IMG/VR virus record: IMGVR_UViG_3300027917_000110
Span: 1 to 33,545 of that record
Strand: one strand, 5' to 3'
Source of the DNA: a virus
DNA: 33,545 nucleotides
A program made the translations under genes and the position numbers. Below the pieces are notes generated by a model that did no database searches, was not told the DNA's origin, and worked only from the letters and a program-made list of their open reading frames with translations. This document shows positions 1 to 4,538 of the stretch, piece by piece; within the stretch, counting starts at the first letter, position 1; every line of letters begins with the position of its first letter.

Positions 1-112
1 TAGAGCTACTATGTTTATTGCTTACTACTTACTCTCCTTACAAAATAAGACTCTTTGTTTTCTGCTGTTTCTTGTTATTATCTACTCATATCAGAGATCG
101 TATTTTAAATGT

Positions 113-151
113 GGCGGCTAGGGTAGAGAACGATGATACATCCTAGCCGCC
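113..151. other. 10-bp perfect stem-loop
   Basis: GGCGGCTAGG (113-122) pairs perfectly with CCTAGCCGCC (142-151) around a 19-nt loop. On the plus strand it is followed by a T-rich run near 157-165, and on the minus strand by A/T-rich sequence. It could act as a terminator or as part of a structured element with the two hairpins that follow. Confidence 0.6.
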
Positions 152-170
152 GAGATTTCTTTTTACAGTT

Positions 171-193
171 ACCAAAAAAGGGATTATTTTGGT
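171..193. other. 7-bp stem-loop
   Basis: ACCAAAA (171-177) pairs with TTTTGGT (187-193) around a 9-nt loop. It sits between two stronger hairpins, so 113-228 is nearly continuous secondary structure. Confidence 0.45.
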
Positions 194-196
194 GAT

Positions 197-228
197 AGCG
201 CTTGCTGGTCAAGACGAACTCAAGCGCT
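197..228 (+). other. Hairpin with conserved loop, copy 1
   Basis: AGCGCTTG (197-204) pairs with CAAGCGCT (221-228). The 16-nt loop is exactly CTGGTCAAGACGAACT. Nearly the same loop, with three extra bases after CTGGTC, sits on an unrelated stem on the opposite strand at 1318-1348. A kept loop on different stems suggests an RNA- or protein-recognised element. The two copies flank the gene at 282-890 in inverted orientation. Confidence 0.55.
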
Positions 229-281
229 TTATGGCCGAAGAATAAAAGAAATCAAATATATACAGCTTTATTGATAGATTT

Positions 282-890
282 TTATTTGGGGCGGGGCTTT
301 TTGTTGCGTTTTTTGTTGGGCTTTTTGATAATGTTTTTAAGTTCTTTATAGTCTTCTAGAAGCTCGTCATCGTATGCTGTTAGATAATCTGGGTCTTCTT
401 GCCACCATTCATCGGCGTGAGGATCATCTCGAAGCCAAAAGCGAGTATACTCTGGATCAAGCGTAAGCATATAATATAACAGCTTATCTAGTTCATTTGG
501 CTCATATTGTATCTTTTCTCTTAGCTCGCATATTTCTACATTTTCATTATGACCGCGTTTTTGTTTAGAGAACAAGCCCTTTTTCCAGTATTTTTGATAA
601 CAGGCATTACACAACCCTCTGCAACGTATCTCTTTACTTTTACAACCTTCGTTTATACAATAATTGGATCTTCGTTTGTTTGGTTTAACATTTTCTAAGC
701 CCTTATGTCTTCTATAAAGATGTCTTTGATAACAAGACGGACACAGCCCTAATGCTTTTACTTTATTTACGCAACCTCTGGTTTTGCAATAAGCCATTTT
801 CTCTTTTCTGGCTTCATAGTAGCACTTACTACATAGTTTTTTTGCAAATACTGGTTTTTCACAACCTTCGGTTTTACATTTTGGCTTCAT
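282..890 (-). CDS. Protein with three Cys4 zinc-finger repeats
   Basis: A 202-residue protein with three copies of a C-x4-C-x(6-10)-C-x2-C-Y finger: Cys5/10/20/23, Cys35/40/50/53 and Cys78/83/94/97 (with an extra Cys90). Each ends in a Leu-Cys-x2-Cys-Tyr pattern. Such small zinc-binding units are common in phage proteins, often next to DNA-binding or HNH domains, but no nuclease motif follows here. The middle (about 115-180) is acidic with many Trp and Tyr, and the tail is very basic (Lys/Asn/Arg/Pro). The start is supported by AAAGGAAAC upstream. It is the only minus-strand gene at this end, is flanked by structured non-coding DNA, and two direct repeats precede it. Nucleic-acid binding is an inference and the function is unknown. 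Confidence 0.75.
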   Translation of the reverse strand: MKPKCKTEGCEKPVFAKKLCSKCYYEARKEKMAYCKTRGCVNKVKALGLCPSCYQRHLYRRHKGLENVKPNKRRSNYCINEGCKSKEIRCRGLCNACYQKYWKKGLFSKQKRGHNENVEICELREKIQYEPNELDKLLYYMLTLDPEYTRFWLRDDPHADEWWQEDPDYLTAYDDELLEDYKELKNIIKKPNKKRNKKPRPK

Positions 891-907
891 TTGTTTCCTT
901 TAATTAT

Positions 908-956
908 TGTATAAATTGTATTATTGACTAAAACGATTACTGTATAAATTGTATTA
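908..956 (-). repeat. Two 16-bp direct repeats upstream of the zinc-finger gene
   Basis: TGTATAAATTGTATTA occurs exactly at 908-923 and 941-956, a spacing of 33 bp or about three helical turns. The first copy is 18 bp upstream of the start codon at 890. The position and the near three-turn phasing suggest a regulator-binding site or part of a promoter. Confidence 0.5.
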
Positions 957-1018
957 CACATTAATAAGATGTTGATATTATTGGGTAGGTCGTTTTGAGG
1001 TAGGATTTTAAAACGCAA

Positions 1019-1031
1019 CCGATTTTATCGG
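1019..1031 (-). terminator. Weak terminator-like hairpin
   Basis: On the minus strand, CCGAT-AAA-ATCGG is followed by TTGCGTTTT. It is a plausible but weak intrinsic terminator at the far end of the candidate structured RNA. Confidence 0.3.
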
Positions 1032-1317
1032 TGTTTGAATGTTTAGCAGCCAAGGCTGCATATGGAAGAGTTAATTAATTATTTCCTGTGTTTACCCACA
1101 ATCCCCAATGCAGAGATTGCATTCGCAATCAAAGAAGATTTTTTATTAGATTGAAACCTTATGTTAACAAACAGTTCGTCCGCTCAAATCCCCAAGCCAC
1201 ATTTCAGCAGCTCGTCTCGGGTCCTTTGCTTGCGCTCACCGAGCGTGATTGATGCGTTATTAAGGAAGGCCACCCCTTGGCTTCTAGAGGCAATATTGCC
1301 GTCGCCGACAAGTTGCC

Positions 1318-1348
1318 CTGGGCAGTTCGTCTTGATGACCAGACCCAG
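1318..1348 (-). other. Hairpin with conserved loop, copy 2
   Basis: On the minus strand CTGGGT pairs with GCCCAG (five Watson-Crick pairs plus one wobble). The 19-nt loop is CTGGTCATCAAGACGAACT. This is the loop of the 197-228 hairpin with ATC inserted. The stem sequences are unrelated, so the loop is the conserved part. Confidence 0.5.
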
Positions 1349-1419
1349 CGGTCCTTCCCTTTCACACTTGTTTGTGTTCAAACTATTTGTTGGTCGTTGC
1401 ATCATATCTCTCTACTTAC

Positions 1420-1447
1420 GTTATAGCAGAATATTAGCAAGAGTCAA
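1420..1447 (-). promoter_or_regulatory. Sigma70-like promoter, minus strand
   Basis: TTGACT (1447-1442) and TATAAC (1425-1420) are separated by 16 bp. Each differs from consensus at one position. The predicted start is near 1413, directly upstream of the structured region and pointing toward the gene at 282-890. Confidence 0.6.
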
Positions 1448-1476
1448 GGCACTTTTTTCATTTTTTTCAACTTTTT

Positions 1477-1538
1477 TTGGCCGATGAACATCTTGTACTC
1501 TTATATATTATATAATATTAGTAGTTCTGTGCGGCCAA
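1477..1538. promoter_or_regulatory. Divergent control region with 7-bp inverted repeat
   Basis: TTGGCCG (1477-1483) and CGGCCAA (1532-1538) are perfect inverted repeats around 48 bp of very A+T-rich DNA. That DNA contains TATAAT at 1511-1516, a possible plus-strand -10 box with no clear -35. The region lies between the minus-strand promoter and the plus-strand cluster that begins with a ribbon-helix-helix protein, so it could be that regulator's operator. The remaining bases to 1678 are A+T-rich with no other clear signal. Confidence 0.35.
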
Positions 1539-1678
1539 TCAACAATTATTTTGTTCGTGGCAAAAAACAACCGCTACATAATTATTTAAACATAAGTGTC
1601 GTATATTATGTGGTTTCTATCAATAAATTATTATTATTATGAATTTTAATAATCTATTTTCATGCAAGGAGGATACAC

Positions 1679-1918
1679 ATGGGAAAGAAAAAAACTAACA
1701 ACGTTAATGTGCTTATAAGACTCAACAAAGATGTGCTGTCGTATTTGAAAGAAGTCGCGTCAGATTACGACATTACCGTAAACAAATTCATCAGCGAGCT
1801 TGTATGTCAAGAAGTTGCGCTAAGAAAAGCTGCTGACAGAAGCTATGACAAATTCGTCAAAGATGTTAAGAAGGCAGATGAAAGCTGCCTCAAAAACATA
1901 GAAAAAAGCAATGGATGA
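1679..1918 (+). CDS. Ribbon-helix-helix (Arc/CopG-like) regulator
   Basis: A 79-residue basic protein. The first half fits a ribbon-helix-helix fold: a beta strand at about residues 8-14 (VNVLIRL), helix A at about 16-29, and helix B starting at the turn residues 32-35. Proteins of this fold dimerise and bind operator DNA through the paired strands. The C-terminal half is a Lys/Asp-rich helix. AAGGAGG lies 6-12 bases before the ATG, the best Shine-Dalgarno of the cluster. It is the first gene of the plus-strand cluster, downstream of an A+T-rich region with an inverted repeat, which suits a local repressor. An antitoxin role is possible, but the next gene does not look like a known toxin. Confidence 0.7.
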   Translation: MGKKKTNNVNVLIRLNKDVLSYLKEVASDYDITVNKFISELVCQEVALRKAADRSYDKFVKDVKKADESCLKNIEKSNG

Positions 1919-2117
1919 GCGAGACCTATTAATTGAAAAGCAGAAAAAATTAGTAGAAAAAATCGAAAAGCTTATTAAAGAGATTTCTGAACGTGAGAAA
2001 GAATTCGCAAAGCCAATTGATATTTATAAGCTACTCGGAGATGATAATGGCAAATCTGCACCCGTTCGCAAAGGTCGTTCTAAAGGCACTCGTAAGAAAA
2101 GGAAAAAGCATAGATAG
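1911..2117 (+). CDS. Small coiled-coil protein with basic tail
   Basis: A 68-residue protein whose start overlaps the end of the ribbon-helix-helix gene by 8 bases, so the two are probably translationally coupled. Residues 1-35 form a strongly heptad-like charged helix. The last 20 residues are almost all Lys, Arg, Gly and Ser, which suggests nucleic-acid contact. Its 3' end overlaps the next gene in another frame by about 70 bases, which lowers confidence in one of the two. No family is recognised. Confidence 0.5.
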   Translation: MDERDLLIEKQKKLVEKIEKLIKEISEREKEFAKPIDIYKLLGDDNGKSAPVRKGRSKGTRKKRKKHR

Positions 2118-2235
2118 TTGGCTCGACTCTATGGGGATTACCGATCCGGATGAGATTGAACAAATAAAGAAAATGTTTAGGCCAAGAAGGGTTGTAAATT
2201 CGAACACATTTGGGAGGGCCGATGGATACAAATAA
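2047..2235 (+). CDS. Small protein of unknown function
   Basis: A 62-residue frame. ATG at 2047 is preferred because GGAG lies 6 bases upstream. An earlier in-frame ATG at 1993 lies deep inside the previous gene with no such site. The product starts MANLHPFAKVV, contains an acidic turn (GITDPDEIEQIKKMF) and ends in DGYK. It overlaps the basic 3' end of the previous gene and the start of the next one. The acidic helix resembles a short protein-interaction motif, but no family is recognised. Confidence 0.45.
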   Translation: MANLHPFAKVVLKALVRKGKSIDSWLDSMGITDPDEIEQIKKMFRPRRVVNSNTFGRADGYK

Positions 2236-2392
2236 TAGCACGCCAATAAGATGCTGCAATACCTGCAAAAAATACAAAGTCTTAAGTGCCGAGAATTTCT
2301 ATCGTCGTGGCGACGGATTACAGCATGCATGTAAGCTTTGCCAAAAAGAAAAAAAGAAAAGCTTATCATCGCCTAAACAGAGAAAGTTGTAG
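2222..2392 (+). CDS. Zinc-finger N-terminal fragment of a frameshifted HNH-type gene
   Basis: A 56-residue product with the layout found at the N-terminus of many phage HNH endonucleases: Cys-x2-Cys, a spacer with a FYRRxDG-like segment, then Cys-x2-Cys (CKLC). The ATG at 2222 follows GGGAGGG. The frame stops at 2392 just after a lysine-rich stretch encoded by an A7 run. The natural continuation (KKRKAYHRLNRE) lies in another frame at about 2340-2960. Joining the two needs a +1 shift, as a single extra A in the run would cause. This is either a broken gene, a sequencing error in a homopolymer, or a separate small zinc protein. Confidence 0.5.
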   Translation: MDTNNSTPIRCCNTCKKYKVLSAENFYRRGDGLQHACKLCQKEKKKSLSSPKQRKL

Positions 2393-2960
2393 ATTTAAAG
2401 CTAGAGAGCGCTACCATGACAACCAAGAACGTCGTAAGGCTTACGCTAGAGAATATTATAGGAATAACAAACAAAAATGCAGAGAAAAATGTGATAGTTG
2501 GCAATCGGAGAACATGGACGTAGTAAGGCGCATACAGAAAGAATTCATGTCGGCCAATTACAACAACAACGAAAACTTCCGCAAAGCTCACCTTATTAGA
2601 ACCAGAATTAATCACGCATATAAAATTCTAGTAAATAAAGGATATTGCCAGATAGCCAAGAACAGAGATATAGATTATTATGCCATTCTAAAACATCTTG
2701 GCACATGTCCTGGAGAACATGGTAGAACTAATGGTAAGTATGTGATTTGTTATAACATTAATTTGAGACTGTTAGACCTATCCGACCCCACAGATTTTGC
2801 TATTGGAGTACACCCAGAAAACGTGAAGTGGGCGTTATTTGAAGATTATTGTAAAATGGATTGTGGCTGGAATGACAAATCGTTAGAGCTGTACAGCAAG
2901 TTATTAAATGAGGTGCGAGGTACCAAACACGTTGCAACAAAAAACTTGCCCAAAGTGTAA
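2286..2960 (+). CDS. Remainder of the frameshifted HNH-like protein, degenerate active site
   Basis: The open frame begins at a GTG at 2286, but real homology probably starts after the A-run near 2340. It has a basic helical region rich in Arg/Lys/Tyr (about residues 20-75), then a C-terminal part shaped like the phage HNH core: a strand, a DLSDPTDF segment, and HPENVKWALFEDYCK, which matches the usual H-x-x-N-x-R/Q-W plus N/K pattern. At the position where family members carry an Asp-His pair, this protein reads ICYN, so the catalytic histidine appears lost. It has no convincing ribosome site of its own. Together with the upstream fragment this is probably a decaying homing endonuclease gene. 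The overlap with the next gene (2908) is 53 bases. Confidence 0.5.
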   Translation: MPRISIVVATDYSMHVSFAKKKKRKAYHRLNRESCRFKARERYHDNQERRKAYAREYYRNNKQKCREKCDSWQSENMDVVRRIQKEFMSANYNNNENFRKAHLIRTRINHAYKILVNKGYCQIAKNRDIDYYAILKHLGTCPGEHGRTNGKYVICYNINLRLLDLSDPTDFAIGVHPENVKWALFEDYCKMDCGWNDKSLELYSKLLNEVRGTKHVATKNLPKV

Positions 2961-3387
2961 AGAGACAAAAGATTTAATACGAGATAATTTCCATTTATAC
3001 AAAAGAGGATGGTGTTCCTATTGTATAATCTGTGAGCGCGAGATAAAAAGAGCATACTATAACAACAACACCAACAAAGAAAAAGAACGGCAAAGAGCAA
3101 AGAACAAACAGTATCGTACGGAAAATACAAGGAAGTTATTTGAGCTTATACAGAGGCGAGGAGGGTGTCAAGATTGCGGTGTCTTGGGGCCACTAGCAAT
3201 TTATGATTTCCATCACGTACGCGGAATCAAACGATTTAACGTATCTGATAGGGTAGGTAACAGGCCGTGGGCGACGATCAAGAAAGAAATAGATAAGTGT
3301 GTCCTGATATGCTGCAACTGCCACAGGGTTAGAACAGCAGTTGAGAAAGGTTACTATAAATGTTTGGACGGCTATGAGGGTATATAA
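2908..3387 (+). CDS. HNH endonuclease with N-terminal zinc finger
   Basis: A 159-residue protein. The N-terminal finger uses Cys14/17 and Cys39/42. A basic linker (about 45-80) follows, then an HNH core with CQDC (87-90), the FHH pair at 101-103, and CCNCHR at 135-140. The structural cysteines and the catalytic histidine are in place, so it is probably active as a DNA-nicking or cutting enzyme, most likely a free-standing homing endonuclease. The ATG at 2908 has a poor Shine-Dalgarno. An in-frame TTG at 2932, downstream of GCGAGG, is an alternative start and keeps every motif. The stop codon abuts the start of the next gene. Confidence 0.85.
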   Translation: MRCEVPNTLQQKTCPKCKETKDLIRDNFHLYKRGWCSYCIICEREIKRAYYNNNTNKEKERQRAKNKQYRTENTRKLFELIQRRGGCQDCGVLGPLAIYDFHHVRGIKRFNVSDRVGNRPWATIKKEIDKCVLICCNCHRVRTAVEKGYYKCLDGYEGI

Positions 3388-3939
3388 ATGGCAAGTTTAA
3401 ATTCAGCAATGTTGTACGGCTCCTCAATGGAAGAGCAAATCAAACAAGTTGTGAATACTATTGGGCAAAGAAACGGATTCCCAAGCAATTCAATAAATGT
3501 AGATGTGTTAAGATCAGCGAGTTATGACGGGTATGAAATTAGATTATCGTATGGTAGGTGTTACAGTGTTGTAGAGCTGTCTGGGCATACGCTGTTGGCA
3601 TCTGCAGTTGGCGAGTTGCCAATGATATGCGAAATGTTAGAAAGAAGCATTGTGGGGCTGAGAGATGAAACAATAAGATCTGCTGGCAATGTGCAAGAAA
3701 ATTACAGGTTTGTATATAATCCGTTCTGTGCAGGAAGATTAGAAGATTGGATACCAAAAAGCATTCCGGAAGAAGAGCCGTTCAATAAAGATGATATTGT
3801 TAATGAGTTGAAAGAATCTCTAAATGATATGAGGTCTTGGATAGAAAGCCTTGAGGACCAAGATATTCTATCAGAGTGGGATGGTAGAGTTGAAGAGTTA
3901 TTTATTTCTTTTTTGGGATCTTATGACCAGCAGCCCTAG
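3388..3939 (+). CDS. Conserved-looking protein of unknown function
   Basis: A 183-residue acidic protein. The start is directly after the HNH stop codon, with GAGGG as Shine-Dalgarno. The N-terminal half looks like a small alpha/beta domain: a helix at 15-30, then strands with YDGYEIRLSYG and CYSVVELSG, then a helix. The C-terminal third (about 125-180) is an acidic helix rich in Glu/Asp/Ser/Leu. There are no cysteine clusters, membrane segments or catalytic motifs I can name. It is the last plus-strand gene, and its 3' end overlaps the convergent minus-strand gene at 3902-4072 by 38 bases. Confidence 0.65.
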   Translation: MASLNSAMLYGSSMEEQIKQVVNTIGQRNGFPSNSINVDVLRSASYDGYEIRLSYGRCYSVVELSGHTLLASAVGELPMICEMLERSIVGLRDETIRSAGNVQENYRFVYNPFCAGRLEDWIPKSIPEEEPFNKDDIVNELKESLNDMRSWIESLEDQDILSEWDGRVEELFISFLGSYDQQP

Positions 3940-4072
3940 CTTTGCTGATTCTAACCGCATAATCTTGTTTGATAGCTGCAGCTTTACTCGGATGTACCCC
4001 CAACAATTTAGACCCGTCTTTTGAATACAACACCCAAACATCTTTGCCATTGCGTTTCTCTTTTTTGATCAT
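3902..4072 (-). CDS. Small basic protein, last gene of the late operon
   Basis: A 56-residue lysine-rich product, beginning MIKKEKRNGKDVWVLYSKDG. The middle (VWVLYSKDGSKLLGVHPSK) reads as a short beta hairpin followed by a helix of repeated basic and Ala residues. This resembles the small single-domain proteins often found at the ends of phage operons. Its ATG overlaps the TGA of the upstream holin-like gene (ATGA), a coupling also seen between other genes here, which argues that it is real. It overlaps the convergent gene at 3388-3939 by 38 bases. The function is unknown. Confidence 0.6.
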   Translation of the reverse strand: MIKKEKRNGKDVWVLYSKDGSKLLGVHPSKAAAIKQDYAVRISKARAAGHKIPKKK

Positions 4073-4335
4073 GCCTCACCTTCCTCATTGGGTTGAATTT
4101 CTTCCTTTACAATGTTTACATTAATATTATCACCGGCATCTCTTTCTACTCGATGTTGCCAAACATTCGTCCCACAATAAACGCCAACAACCAGGCCAAC
4201 CACAGATACCCACATTGCCCCGGTTAATATTGTTGGCAGCCCGAAAAGTGGCAGAATCACAAGCGCCGTTGCAATTCCCAATATTACACAGCTGAGCCAA
4301 AACTTACGTGACTGTAATTTCTGTCCTATTCTCAT
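4069..4335 (-). CDS. Holin-like protein with two membrane segments
   Basis: An 88-residue protein with a basic N-terminus (RIGQKLQSRKFWL) and two hydrophobic segments at about 12-31 and 36-55, then a charged tail ending in Glu-rich sequence. The RKFWL start with two membrane passes is typical of small phage membrane proteins annotated as holins, which open the inner membrane at lysis. It overlaps both neighbours by ATGA. The pair with the next upstream single-span gene suggests a holin plus partner, but no endolysin or spanin is recognisable in the window, so the role is inferred. Confidence 0.6.
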   Translation of the reverse strand: MRIGQKLQSRKFWLSCVILGIATALVILPLFGLPTILTGAMWVSVVGLVVGVYCGTNVWQHRVERDAGDNINVNIVKEEIQPNEEGEA

Positions 4336-4538
4336 TCCAGTTTGCCGATCAGTATATTAATTTTTTCGCTGTTATCGTCGATCTTTTTTTCAAGGCGATC
4401 AAACCTGTGCATCATATGATTCTCAAGAGTAACCTCTACATTTCTGACCATAGACCACAATTTAAAAAATATACCCACAACCGCCCCCAATATTGTAACA
4501 AGACCGACTATAGTAATACCAAGTTCCATATTAGCCAT
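4332..4538 (-). CDS. Single-span membrane protein with coiled coil
   Basis: A 68-residue protein with one hydrophobic span (about residues 5-27) followed by a charged coiled-coil helix (about 32-66, HRFDRLEKKIDDNSEKINILI). This layout is common for phage lysis accessory or holin-class proteins (XhlA-like), and the downstream gene encodes a two-span holin-like protein. Its start overlaps the end of the long fibre gene by 8 bases and its stop overlaps the next gene by ATGA. A lysis role is likely but not proven by sequence. Confidence 0.55.
   Translation of the reverse strand: MANMELGITIVGLVTILGAVVGIFFKLWSMVRNVEVTLENHMMHRFDRLEKKIDDNSEKINILIGKLE

Larger units (their letters stand above)
1..281. 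other. Non-coding left end with serial hairpins
   Basis: No credible gene is seen here. The first eight bases, TAGAGCTA, match the octamer array at the right end of the window. Three strong stem-loops follow in series at 113-151, 171-193 and 197-228 and are listed separately. The stretch lies 3' of the minus-strand zinc-finger gene, so it could be its 3' untranslated region, a separate small RNA, or a DNA-level hairpin site. Confidence 0.6.
1003..1413 (-). ncRNA. Candidate structured RNA (about 400 nt)
   Basis: The 1160-1400 part is G+C-richer than its A+T-rich flanks and dense in stems. These include 1350-1360 with 1262-1271 (10 pairs, one bulged A), 1318-1348 (conserved-loop hairpin), a perfect palindrome at 1289-1300 and a 5-bp hairpin at 1233-1245. 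Further left are GATTGC/GCAATC (1115-1130) and GCAGCC/GGCTGC (1046-1059). The long stem needs a G-U pair on the minus strand that would be an A-C mismatch on the plus strand, which favours minus transcription, and a good promoter lies just upstream. Open frames across it (1161-1487 plus, 1184-1405 minus) give low-complexity products that look spurious. It may be a free RNA or a long leader of the gene at 282-890. I cannot match it to a named RNA family. Confidence 0.45.

Noticed and set aside
1184-1405. A 73-residue minus-strand open frame across the structured region
   Set aside because: No Shine-Dalgarno and no recognisable fold. It coincides with the predicted stems.
1161-1487. A 108-residue plus-strand open frame
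   Set aside because: Low-complexity Ser/Leu/Phe product, no ribosome site, and it lies across the stem-rich region. Better explained as a shadow of structured RNA on the other strand.
2331-2360. Programmed -1 frameshift at the A-rich run
   Set aside because: The downstream frame needs a +1 (or -2) shift, not the -1 shift that A AAA AAG slippery sites give. A homopolymer indel is more likely.
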